Shown: positions 12,640 through 23,958 of the stretch, in pieces | How the letters are laid out: each line of letters opens with the position of its first letter | Position numbering within the stretch: position 1 is the first letter of the stretch | From: Diphasiastrum complanatum | Taxonomy: Eukaryota; Streptophyta; Lycopodiopsida; Lycopodiales; Lycopodiaceae | Reading direction: 5' to 3' | Length of the DNA: 64,000 nucleotides | NCBI GenBank assembly: GCA_029204225.1 | Contig: CM055095.1 | Span: 39,796,141-39,860,140 of the forward strand | Program-made: the position numbers and the translations under genes | Notes under the pieces: generated by a model | Seen by the model: the letters and a program-made list of their open reading frames with translations, nothing else | What the model was told of the DNA's origin: nothing | The model's database searches: none

Positions 12640-14075
12640 GGATGCTATAAGCAAGATAAAGCAAACATAGCTTTAGCCTGAAATCCTCAAATGTGTCTTT
12701 GCTTAGCGACTTTGTGAATATATCGGCTACTTGTATAGAGGTGTTGCAATGGATCACATCTATGTCTTTTGAACAAAGCTTTTCATATATGAAATGTATT
12801 TTACTTCTATATATTCTGTTCTAGCATGAAACATAGGATTTTTGGCAATTGAATTCCACTCTGACTATCACAAAAAATGATCGTACCTTTGGCTTGTTCT
12901 ATACCAATTTCTCTAAGCAGCTCACGTAGCTAAACTAGGGTTGCTTCCTATGTTGTTGCGCATAAAGCTTTAACTTTGGCCTTTGTGGTGAAAAGTGATA
13001 CAATGTCTTGCTTTTTACTTGACTAGGAGAAACAACCATTTCCAAAATCAAAAGCATAACTAGTAGTAGTAGATCTCCTATCATCTATACTACCACCCCA
13101 ATTAGCATCCACATAACCTTTCAGCTTTGGTAAATAGAATTGTCTTGAATAGACTAGACCAAGATCAAGTGTGCCCTTCATGGGCCTCATAATGTGTTAT
13201 TAACTGGAACACTCTCATCAAGACATGTTAGCTTCTTACCAATTTCACTAGGTAATTTCAAGGGATTGCAATCAGACATATGAAATCTCTCTAGAACTTC
13301 ATGAGCGTATTTTTGTTGTGAAAGCTTGACATTGTCTACATTTTACCACACTTCTATGCCTAGGCAGTAATGCATCAGATCCAAGTCTGTCATCTCAAAA
13401 TGCTTACATAAACTAATCTTGATAGACTTTATCAAGTCCTCATCATTTCTTGTGATGATGATGTCCTCAACATACAACACTACTAATGCAACACCATCAC
13501 CACTAGTAAACACATAGAGATTGGAATTAGAATTCATTCTCACAAAACCGTTAGAGAGGAAGTAGCTATCTATTCGACCATACCACGCACGTGATGCTTG
13601 TTTTAGACCATATAGTGCTTTCCATAGCTTGCATACTTTGTCCTCTTGGCCTTTGATTGCATGGATGGAGAATATAAACTTTGTCTTCTAAGCATTCAAA
13701 AATGTTGTCCATTCGATGAATTTTCCAACAAAAAAATGAAGCCAATGTGATCACCAAGCGTAAAGTAGTCCACTTAACTACATGAGTGAATGTCTCTTCG
13801 TAGTCAATACCTTTGCTTTGCTCGTAGCCTTTGACCACCAAGCGTACCTTGTGCTTCACAATTGATCCATCAACATGAAAACTTAGTTCTGTAATCCATT
13901 TATTAATAATAGGTTTCTTGCCAAATGGAAGATCAACCAAATCCCATTTATCATGTTTTTGGATCAAGTCCATCTCGTCCTCCATAGCCCCTTGTCGTTT
14001 CTTAAGATCCTCACCAAAGGTCATTGGTTCTTGACATTTTAGGATGCCACTCATAAAGGCAAAATTCACATGTAG
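12640..14075 (-). pseudogene. Old copia pol remnant (RT to RNase H)
   Basis: On the minus strand, 13566-14069 contains the RT start (KWDLVDLPFGKKPI, KHKVRLVVKGYEQSKGIDYEETF). 13343-13543 contains YVEDIIITRNDEDLI, a YVDD-type catalytic block with the first Asp changed to Glu, and MTDLDLMHYCLGIEV. Between 13040 and 12640 are RNase H traces: LKGYVDANWGGS, FSWSSKKQ, IIFCDSQSGI. Several stops and frameshifts break it. It is more diverged than copia F and is not the same family. Confidence 0.85.
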
Positions 14076-14330
14076 CGATCAGGAGCTTTCTATTGGAAAA
14101 TATAAATAAGCTACATATGAGTTGAATAACCATTCGAAAATGATAGTTTGATTATAGGAAGAAACAATAATAAATGTAATAACAATACTATTTTGATACT
14201 ATCATAAACACAACTTATTATCATTCACAACTAAAAAAATGATTGATAGAGAAACATCGCTTCATTGAACATAATATCAATTAATTTTGGACTTTTTCAA
14301 AACAATTGGACGTTTTTTAGGATTTACCTC

Positions 14331-14424
14331 ACACCCCCCCCCCCCCCCCCCCCCCCCCCCCTCTCTCTCTCTCTCCCTCTCCCACCTTTCTCACTCACTC
14401 ACTCACTCACTCACTCACTCTCTC

Positions 14425-14503
<79 letters not shown>
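14331..14503 (+). repeat. (C)n, (CT)n and (CACT)n simple repeats
   Basis: A C run of about 28 bases is followed by CT repeats, seven to eight CACT units (14390-14420) and a long CT array. Pro- or Ser/Leu-only open frames over it are artefacts. Confidence 0.95.
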
Positions 14504-14504
<1 letters not shown>

Positions 14505-14519
14505 GTTCACATGGGATAG

Positions 14520-15590
14520 ACATGGAAATGAATTTTGATTTTACAACCACAATATTTAAATGCACTCGTTTTAATATTTCAATTCTAATTTTAAATTCCT
14601 ATATATAAATCTATTGTATCGTTTATAAAACTTACATTCACTACCATGCCATGGAATAGAACTAACCTGGGTTAACATGCCCACACCCTAGCATACAAAA
14701 AATTGGCTTTTTACGAAATTGCCAAGCTACAACTACAATCGAAAATTTTACAACTTAAACCTAGTTCTCATCAACATCAGCTGCAACTGCACGATAAAGA
14801 TAGAAAAAGAGAGAGGCGCGATATACAATAAAGGGTCAAGTGACAAAAGACACACCCAAATGGGCATACGTAAAATGCGAGAGAGATAGATGGAAATTGA
14901 CACGTCATCATTTTGAAAAATTGATGACGTGGATTTTTTGTTTTTTACTTTTTTAAATGCTAACGTGGAATTTTTTTTCCTTCCAAAGATCTTTAAAATG
15001 GGTATTAGTTGGCCTTATAAAAATTAGAAAATTTAAAATTCAAAAAATTAACAGAAAAAATCTTTTAAGTAAAAACTAAAATGTAAAAAAATCAAAAAAA
15101 AATTAAAATTCTAAAATTTTAAAAAATCAAAATATTAAAAAATCATAAAAATCATAAGATTTAAACATCAAATTTGAGAATTTTGAAGGAAAACAAAAAA
15201 TTAAAAAATCTTAAAATCTGAGAATTAAAAAATCAAAATTAATAGTAAAACAATAAATTTAAAAAATTAAAAACTTAAAAATAGATTAAAAATATACTAC
15301 AAAATTTAAAAAATTTAAATATTTACAATAAAAATATAAATAAAAATTTTAAAAATATAACTACAAATTTAATCATAAGAACAATTTAATAATTTACAAA
15401 CAAAAAATTGTGGATTGAAAAAGAATAATATGTTTGAATCTTTTTTTTAAGGAATACACGAGTTGAAACATGTAATAATCTTAATGAACCTCAAGTTGGA
15501 CGTCTTGTTGCACGTTTTTACGTTTGAAAATAAGAAAAAACATATGTTTTAGATTGTATAAGTATTTAGATTCATTTAAAACAATACGTT
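14520..15590. other. AT-rich low-complexity DNA
   Basis: No genes are seen. 15010-15420 is extremely A-rich, with runs of AAAATTAAAA and AAAAATC. Part of 14860-15000 has paired TGACG(T) words around two T-rich stretches. Confidence 0.6.
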
Positions 15591-15599
15591 AACAAAAAT

Positions 15600-16200
15600 A
15601 TTATATGTCCATTTGTTGCACACCATGGTGTCAACCAATATTTTTTGAAAATGTACGAATAAATAATGTTGCAATTAGAACCGAAGAGCAAGGAATAATG
15701 ATTGTGAAAAAAATCAATTAAGGATTGATGATTTAGATCTAACAAATATGAATGTTTTAATGTTTAATTATATATTGACGATGACTAACCATATACAAAA
15801 TTCAACAATATCTATTTTAAAGGAATGAATTGAATTAATCAAACAACTACTATTTCTGAATTGTCATCAATTGAAAAAAATTGATTTACAAAATTTCTTG
15901 TCAATATTAGAAACCTACTAAAAGGAAGATATGTTAGTTGATTTTGATGAAGAAGATGGGTCTTCAATTTTATCATCTGAAGAAGAGAGCATTTATAATA
16001 TATCAAGTTCCAAATTGAAAGACATTAATCAAAATTCTTTGAAAAATGTACTATAAAAAATAATGCTAGTTGAATTTGATAAATAAGATGAGTCCTCTAC
16101 TTCATCAGTTGAAAACGAGAGTATTTAGAATATGTTAACTTTTGAATTAAGAGACATTAGTAAAAATTCCTCAGAAAATGTACGTTGAAAAAATAATATA
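15600..16200 (+). pseudogene. Decayed open frame with tandem acidic repeat, unknown family
   Basis: One plus-strand frame reads NVAIRTEEQGIMIVKKINQ, then about 100 codons with two or three stops, then two copies of an acidic unit: (15931-16055) MLVDFDEEDGSSILSSEEES and (16061-16190) a diverged version, MLVEFDK.DESSTSSVENES. The ~130-bp duplication is clear at DNA level. I do not recognise the protein. Base composition is very AT-rich, like its surroundings. Confidence 0.35.
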
Positions 16201-16483
16201 TGAACATAATTTGAACACCTTTGTATTTTTATGAGATTTGGATTCTCAAAAATTATGTGTTGTCTTGAAATGTAGTTTCATTATTTATTATGATGATTTT
16301 ATGAAGTTTGCAAAAAAAAACTTGTAGTGATCTATTAAAATTATGTATTTTTTGGCATTTATTTTTTATATAGTTTAGAGATTAACTTAAAAAAAACTAT
16401 GATTTTGGTCTAAAACTAGGACCATTAAAAAATACCGAAAAAAGTTACTCTTTTTTAGGTCAAAGTCCCAAAACAAATGTCAT

Positions 16484-16725
16484 CATGCTATGTAGATTCA
16501 AGTTGAGAACCAACGTTGAACTACAAATATTATTCATGTCAAAAAGCCATCAAATTTGTATTACCAAATTGTTGGTAGACTACAAACATATGCACAAAAA
16601 CATCTTTAGAAAATCATTTAATCATATGTAGATTTGAGCAGATAACCAACGTTGAGCTACAAGCAATATTTATGTCAAAAAAACCAACACATTCATAGTA
16701 CCAAATCGCTGGTAGACTACAAGAG
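16484..16725 (+). repeat. Tandem duplication, unit ~125-135 bp
   Basis: 16488-16595 and 16625-16723 share ATGTAGATT, ACCAACGTTGA.CTACAA, TTCATGTCAAAAA and ACCAAAT.G.TGGTAGACTACAA in the same order. No coding function is seen. Confidence 0.75.
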
Positions 16726-17114
16726 CTCGGGCTGAACCTCCCACCATGGCGGGAAGTTCAGTCCTGAAATGGACTATCTCTTGGCTCACTCCTGCGGAAT
16801 GGGCTATGTGCGGAATGGGCCACCTCACGTGCTATCATTTGACAGTCAACACCACTTTGCTGTAAAGTTGAGAGTTGACTTCAGTTGAAAGTGCGTGAAT
16901 TTAAGCTATGACAATATGAGTATTGGTTCTTCAACCTTCTATAAGTGTTGACCTGCACTGATCCTTCAATAGTTTGGAGCATAGATCCTCGATAGACCTA
17001 GCTAGTTCAAACCCAATCGAAGCTATTCTTCAACTACTTTGATAATACATCTACTTACGGGTGCTGAGTTTATGACTCGCGGCCAAGATGGTATAAGCGT
17101 CATGTTATTTTGTC

Positions 17115-18340
17115 TTGTGCGGACATTGCACATTTACTCCTGAGCCACCAACTCACAAATCAAATGAATTTATTCTTAACTATGAGATTTCTCTCTTCAA
17201 TGGCTTGATGGCCCTATCTATCAAACATAAGCTGTTAATAGATGATGAGGGAATACAAATGCCAAGATATGTATATTCAAGAATGCATCTCTTGACATTC
17301 TTGAATCGAACAGACTCAATCACAAGCCGAAAGAGGAGAAAAAAGGGCAGTCTGCTAGAAATCATGGAGCGTGCATGTGATCTATGGATCCCATTGAGTC
17401 AACCACGCTTTGTTAGAGGAGTGAAGCTAAATCCTGAGCAACTAAAACAGATGAGAGTTTCTCGGTTTGCACGGGGTCCTAGGCAGTAGTATTGTTGGAT
17501 CTTTGTTAGGACAACACACGATTACATCATTGTATAACAAATTTAAGGAGTACACGATAATAATCTTTCGTTCAAATGAAACATTCAACAATTTTATGCA
17601 AGTCATGAAATTGTATGTGAATGATCAGATTTCCTACGACGAACCTACATTGGAATCGAGGAAGACAAAAAAAAAAAACAAATAGTGTTCCAATCCAACT
17701 AAAAGGACACTATACAAGATCAACTGATATTATAAATTGGGGTCAAGCACTAGCCAATGTGGACTATGTTGATTCCAACAGATGTCGAATAGAAACCGCC
17801 ACAGAGGAAGCGTATATTCTACCATTTTCTATGGACATCGAGATGTCCATCATCCCACTCATGGTGATAGACCCAATTCAATTAGCTTGGTGCCCAGGAG
17901 AACCTAGTGTCTCTGCCGCCCATGTTTCGGAAGATGGTATTCTTTCGATGATGAAATGACTGACGAGAACATGTGTTTCTATATCTAGATCAAAACCGTT
18001 ATACCCCAAGATCCATTCCCAAAGAGATTAAGTCACCAAGGCCTCTGGCTCATGTGCAACTCACGTCCAAAGTATCCAACACTACGATTTACAGTCCTAA
18101 ACCCAAGGTCTACAAATGAGACATGTATCCAGACAAAGTATGGGATACAATAGACAAAGAATTGATTCAAGAGACAACCACACCGCCTCCCCAACAAACC
18201 AAAAAACCTTGGTTCCAAAAAAATAAAGTCATCGACACAAAATTAACCGAGCGTCAAAAACCAATGCGCGAGAAGCTTAAGCAACCAATCAAGCCATTTT
18301 CTGAACATCCAAAAGACAAACCTTCCAATCACGCATCTAT
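17115..18340 (+). pseudogene. Pre-RT region of the gypsy remnant
   Basis: Overlapping broken frames (17115-17489, 17467-17685, 17690-17957, 18123-18343) contain no motif I can name. There is a basic stretch (SRKRRKKGSLLEIMERA) and a proline/lysine-rich linker (TTPPPQQTKKPWFQKNK) just before RT. The position suggests gag-to-RT linker sequence. I cannot point to a protease active site. Confidence 0.4.
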
Positions 18341-18344
18341 GTAG

Positions 18345-19960
18345 ATGATTTCCAAAGTTCTAGAGAACTTTGTGGAACCTCCTTTTGACCTATCCAGAAA
18401 ATTCAAAGATTTCACACTTGATGATGTGGTCATCCAATTGCCGCAACCCCAATGGGAACCTACACAAGATTTCCAATCCTTTAAAGGACCATCCAAGACC
18501 ATACAGTTGAATCTTAAAGATCCTAAAGAGGAGATGGATTGTATAGTTCATGTAGGCACCGACCTCACGCCATATCAACTTCTTGATCTGGAAACCTTAC
18601 TACACAAATACAGGGATGTATTTATCTGGAATTATGCTGAAATGAAGGGGACCCATCCTGAAGTTGCGGTCCATACTATACCATTAGAGGAGAACGCGAA
18701 GCCTATTCGAACGAAGTCATACAGATGTAACCTTGTTTATCGCGAGCGAATCGATGAAGATATTAAGAAATTGTTGGATGTTGGCTTCATCTACGAAGTC
18801 CAACATACTCAGATTGGGTATCGCCAATTGTGGTAGTACCCAAGAAAAATGGCAAGCTTCTATCTACATTGATCTAGAAAACCTTAACGCAGTTACAAAG
18901 AAAGACCATTTTCTTTTACCCTTAACTATGCAGATCCTTGAGGAAATGGAAGGAGCTGAAGCTTTCAGCTTCGTAGATCGGTTTAGTGGCTATTTTTTGG
19001 TCCAAATTGCTCTAGAAGATAGACACAAAACCACAGAAAACGGCGTCTATGCTTATAATGTCATGCCTTTTGGCTTATGCAACGTCCCTTCCATGTTCCA
19101 ACACATTATGCAAATGGCGTTTCAAGATTTGTTACATTGAATTGTTGAGATTTATCTTGATGATTTGGTTGTACATTCTTCTGCGGACAAGCACCTCGAA
19201 GCCCTTGAAAAAATATTCATTCACTATCGTAGGTTCAGAATTTCACTAAACCCTAAAAAATGTCAAATCTGGGTAACCCATGGGGTTGTCCTTGGACACA
19301 TCATTTCAAAGGATGGTATTTCTACCGATCTTTCTAAGATCAAGACTATAGTTGAGATGTCTCTACTCGCAATAGTGAAAGAAGTTTACATCTTCCTAGG
19401 CCACACTAACTATTACCACATCTTTATAATCAACTACGCCAGTAAGGCAAGACTCGTTTATTTAGTTGTGGTAGACTCTAGATGGACCAACAAACATATA
19501 AAAGCTTTTGAGTTGAAAACAGAACTTACTACTACACCCATACTTCGTTCCCCAGATTACACAAAGGAATTCCATGTGCATACCGACGCAAGTAAGTATG
19601 CCATGGGGGGTCTCCTAGCACAACCGAACGAAAATGGCTAGGATTTTCCGATACGTTTCTTGAGCAGGCAACTGGTGCATGCTAAAGTAAACTATACAAC
19701 AATCGAGAGAGAAGCACTGGCCATGGTCTACACCGTACAACAACTCAGACACTATTTACTAGGCCAAACTTTTGTATACTACATAGACCATCAGGCATTG
19801 TTATGTATTGTTATTAAATCCTGTAAAATGGGACACATAGCTCGATGGCTGTTAGTACTCAAGGAATTCAATTCTTGAGTAGTCGTCAGGAAAGGAACCC
19901 AACATTTCATGGCCGATCACCTTTACAGACTTCCCAATGCTGAAAAGGCTGATGTACTAG
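18345..19960 (+). pseudogene. Reverse transcriptase and RNase H of the gypsy remnant
   Basis: Recognised blocks are HKYRDVFIWNYAEMKG, VHTIPLEENAKPIRTKSYR, RIDEDIKKLLDVGFIYEV, (frameshift) VVVPKKNGK, (frameshift) IDLENLNAVTKKDHF, FVDRFSGYFLVQIA, NVMPFGLCNVPSMFQ and IYLDDLVVHS, the YxDD catalytic motif near 19147. RNase H follows with VHTDASKYAMGGLLAQ, REALAMVYTVQQLRHYLLG and VYYIDHQAL. In-frame stops lie before the YLDD block (19138), at about 19640 and at about 19876. The blocks match plant gypsy pol. Confidence 0.92.
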
Positions 19961-19966
19961 TCAACA

Positions 19967-21289
19967 ATGATCTACTTGATGGATGCCTTTTTCAGATCGA
20001 TGCCACTCCCTTGTGGGCTGAGGAAATCACTCAGTAGACTCAAAGAAGGCCTCAATACAGTAGCAAAAAGAAATTTTTTGCTAAAACCAGCACCCTTTCA
20101 ACTCATAGCAGGACAATTATATAAAAGGGGCGTTGATGATATTATATGCATATGTGCTTATGAATCTGAGATACGTCCTATCATATCTCAGGCACATGAG
20201 GGCATTAGCGGCGGTCACTTCTCAACTGAAGTGACTGCTAAGATCATCCTCAGAGTGGGCTTATGGTGGCTATCACAGTTTAAGAATACCTTTGCTATCA
20301 TTAAAATATGTGATGTTTGCCAACAAGCCAAAAAGAATACAAAAGAAGACTTTACCCCATTGACACCCATTATAGAAGGCAAAGCCTTTCATAAGTGGGG
20401 TATAGACTTTGTTGGGCCCATCAACCCAGCAACAAAGAATACCCAAGCATGCTATATCTTGATAGCAACTGATTATGCCACCAAGTGGGTAGAAGCGCGT
20501 GCAACAAAGGACACCAATGCGAAGACCGTAGCGTGTTTTCTTTATGAAAATATTATTACACATTTTGGCTGTCCAATTGAACTTGTTAGTGACTGCAACA
20601 CTCACTTCTTAAATGAAGTGATCGATAATCTCCTACGCCATTACCTTGTTGTTCACCACAAAAGTACTCCGTACTATCCTAGATGTAATGGCCAGGTAGA
20701 ATCCACCAACAAGATGATCTGTAAAATCCCAACCAAGATACTCGAAACGAGTCGATCATATTGGGAAACCAAACTGCTCTCCGCTATCTGGGCGTACCGC
20801 ACAACTCCCAAGAAGGCCACTGGATGGGTTACCCCATTCCATCTTGTATATGGTCAAGAGGCAGTAATGCTTGTTGAATTCCTAGTTCCTTCCATGCGAG
20901 TCATGCAAGTTTTCTCTACGGATCTATGCGAGAAAGCTACCATTGAACAACAAGTAAATAACATGATATTTATGTTAGCCCAATTGTGTGAGACTCGACT
21001 CATATCGTATCACGCACAATTAGTTAACAAATGTCACCAAAAAGTCCGGCATGATCGTCATCTGCGCAATAAAGATTTACACCTAAGTGATCAGATGCTT
21101 CTCTTCATATCTAAGAAGCATCCGGGAAAATTAAAGTTCAAAAGTGAAGGACCTTATGTCATAAATCAAATCTTCCCTAATGGAGCAGTCAAATTGGAAA
21201 CACTTGACAGAATACTCCTCGACACTATTGTAAATGGCGGTCGTCTACGACGGTACTACAAGGAGTTATTTTTTGTGGACCCCATATAA
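19967..21289 (+). pseudogene. Integrase of the gypsy remnant
   Basis: A 440-codon open frame. The zinc-binding HHCC module is AHEGISGGHFS...ICDVCQQAKK. The core has GIDFVGP (first Asp), LVSDCNTHF (second Asp, SDxGxxF-like with Gly changed) and YYPRCNGQVESTNKM (Glu). The C-terminal part is FKSEGPYVINQIFPNGAVKLE...LRRYYKE. The frame is unbroken although the upstream polymerase is not. Its apparent start (ATG 19967) is only an internal Met of the former polyprotein. Confidence 0.9.
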
Positions 21290-21662
21290 CTCCACCACTA
21301 TTGTATATATTTTATTGATTTGTTTTAGTTATTTTTCATGTCTTCTTACTGTTTTTATGATTTTTTGATTGCTTCTGTTTGTCTTTATTGCATTCTTCTT
21401 TTCCATAATATTTTTCTCACATCCATATCCATTCACAGAGAGTGTTATAGGTCAATAACTGATGGTCTAGTTCACTTGGATAAGATTTGTCACATTTTAG
21501 GTCTAGTTCACTTCTGCAATTATGATATCTCAGATTTTTTACTTATAGCATAAATTTGGTCACTGGAATAATTCATTATAATGAAAACTTCTATTTTGAG
21601 ACATTGTCATATTTTACTTCAGGAAGTTCTACAACATCATCACTGAGATACAGTACTCAACA

Positions 21663-21930
21663 GTCACTTGGTTGGCATCTTGACCGAGTACTTTGCTCAG
21701 CATCTCGACCGAGTCCTCTGGTTAGCATCTTGACCGAGCCAGTTGGTTATCATCTCGATCGAGCCACCATCTCGACCGAGCCAGTTGGTTACCATCTTGA
21801 CTGAGTCACTTGGTCAACACCTCGACCGAGCCACCTGGTTAGCACCTCAACCGAGTCTCCAACTTCATATCTCGACCGGACCGAGTGCACATAGTTCAAC
21901 AAGATTTTTGAAATCTCGACCAAATCATTT
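21663..21930 (+). repeat. Minisatellite, unit ~31 bp (TCTCGACCGAGCCACTTGGT)
   Basis: About eight imperfect units of CATCTTGACCGAGCCAGTTGGTTA-like sequence run up to the F-family LTR at 21949. Spacing is about 31 bp, with one unit shortened near 21770. Each unit contains the partial palindrome CTCGACCGAG. It may belong to the 3' part of the gypsy element or to an older repeat. Confidence 0.85.
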
Positions 21931-21948
21931 CAGTACAATCTCCGCGTT

Positions 21949-23007
21949 GTGAAAGATTCAACTAGTTTGATCATATTTGCTATATTTCCATATTTGGCAT
22001 ATTGAGGCCAACTTTGTTTTAAGACTTAGAAATTGACTTTTCAAAGTTCATTAGTCTAAATGTCATTTGAATAAACACTTTTTGAAAGTGTGGGAAAGTT
22101 AGAAGGTGAGTTTGAGTAGATTCAAATTAAAATGTTGGGTACTTTGAATCTAGACCCAAAAATATTAGGGTTAGCATTTTGGAGGGAAAGCCAAGTGTCC
22201 AAATAGGTTTTGGACCTATTATAAAAAAATGTAACTCGTGGAGAGAGTGATCTTCTCTCTTCTCTATCTCATTTCATGCTTGTACATGGTTCTCTTGGGT
22301 TCTACTATCCATTGGTGCACTATACTTGTGATTGCATGCAATTTTATGTGTAGAATGATCTATATTTGTTATTTTCGGATCCACACGTGTGAAATAAAGT
22401 AGCTTTCTAGTTTTGTCAGAAAAACAACAGTATTTTATCATTTCATTCAAGTTTGATCAAGTTCTATTAGAGTTTGCATCTCATTTTGTGTGTAGATGCT
22501 GATTTTTTCTACATTGGTGAGATTGGTAGTGTACTTCTCTTTCTAACCAAAGATCTTTCAAGTGGATTGGATCATAATGATCTGAAATTCTTCACATGGT
22601 ATCAGAGCTTGTGTTTTAGGTTATGAAAGAGGAATTCAGATCTATCAATGATTTGGTGAAGATATCAAGGCTAGAGCATGCTAGAGAGGATTCTACACCA
22701 AAATTGAGTTCTTTGCTTTTGTAAATTGGATTTTTTGTAGATCAAAATCCTATATAGGTTTTAAAACTTGATCAATTCCGATTTTTGATTTCACATACTG
22801 GATTTGGCCGATTTTTGGATCATTAGATCAGCCTAAGTGGTGGCTATTAATTGCAGAATCAAAATTTCAGCATTTGCATGTGGATTTGGAATAGTCAATC
22901 TTTTGTGATTTTGACAAAACCCTAATTTTGATTGGATTTGTAGATAGTGAGGTTGCTGGATTTCATTTGAGTGTGTTTCAATCTTAGGAAGTGGCAAAAG
23001 TCATTGT
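21949..23007 (+). mobile_element. 5' LTR and leader of a second copia F copy (truncated)
   Basis: A plus-oriented LTR (21949-22596) matches 4261-4920 and 10704-11352. It is followed by a primer-binding site (22597-22609, TGGTATCAGAGCT) and about 400 bp of family leader. Similarity stops at about 23007, just before where gag would be expected. No matching 3' LTR was found, so the copy is truncated. Confidence 0.9.
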
Positions 23008-23214
23008 AGGGTCGATGTCCTCATGTCGTAGTAGCCCTCTTGCTTGTCAACAAGGGTTAGAACACTGGATAGGTGCTTAACTATGCATAGATGCTACTTT
23101 TAGATAGTTCTCTACTTTTTCCCTAACACTAACACCACTAACACTACTCACCCTTAACTCTACTCCACTAAACCTACATTCATCATGATTTTTGTGAAAG
23201 GGAATAGAGAGTAG

Positions 23215-23260
<46 letters not shown>

Positions 23261-23955
23261 GGGTGGATGTTAGCTCAAATGCTCCTTATGCTTGCTAATG
23301 GAGAAACATTCACTATCACAACCAAAAATATGTAAACTAGAAGCAAATAGAAAGCACAATAAAAAAGCATTAGCAAGTAGTGAATATCAAATGAGGATGT
23401 TTCTCTCCAAAGTTTGGTAGAGTTTCCTCCTTCTCAATAAGCATGAAAAATAGAGTACAAATGGTGCCTTTTTATGAATGGGAAAGGCCCTTGCCCCAAA
23501 ATTCTATTGCCTGATATGTACATTGATCCTAACCATTCATCTTGGACCCAACTTAATCCAAGGGTCCAAAAAAAATACATTAGAATTCACAAGATTCATG
23601 TGAGTCCAAAGTTGGACCCAACTCTAAAATAATAAACTTCTAAGTTTAAAATGACTTTGGGCCTCAAGTTTTATTTTAATTACAAGGGGCCCAAGTCCAT
23701 TATTTCTATTTACAATCGCCTTGTGTGCTCCTTGGGTTATGGACTTATACACGCAGGAAGCCATGCCCTTGCAACACATTTATTGACTCATTTTCTTTTA
23801 TTCACTCTATGTTGGAAATACCACCAACAGGACCCATGGTCTGAAGTAGTGTCGGTCCCTCGACACTCTGCCGGTTCAGTAACGTGAGCGCTTGGCTCGT
23901 CGTTGGTTGATCAAGTAGGTCGTTACGTCTTCCATTAAGGTGATTTTGCCAATAT
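23008..23955. other. Unassigned sequence with a (GA)n microsatellite
   Basis: A GA run lies at 23217-23258. The remainder has no coding frame that I trust. It resembles decayed LTR-type sequence, but no partner copy is in the window. Confidence 0.5.
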
Positions 23956-23958
23956 CTT

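Larger units (their letters stand above)
17100..21290 (+). mobile_element. Ty3/gypsy element remnant, non-chromovirus type
   Basis: Plus-strand polymerase in gypsy order (RT, RNase H, integrase). Stops and frameshifts are scattered, so it is inactive. No chromodomain follows the integrase; the protein ends about 35 residues after a GPYVINQIFPNGAVKLE block. LTRs were not identified: the right flank (21290-21948) shows no matching copy on the left. The element may have lost its LTRs or been cut by later insertions. Confidence 0.85.

Noticed and set aside
17100-21290. Chromodomain-bearing gypsy (chromovirus) assignment
   Set aside because: No chromodomain-like sequence follows the integrase. 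The protein ends shortly after the GPYVI block.
21949-22596. This LTR as a partner LTR of the F element at 4261-11352
   Set aside because: Opposite orientation, followed by its own primer-binding site and leader, and the 4261-11352 element already has two LTRs.
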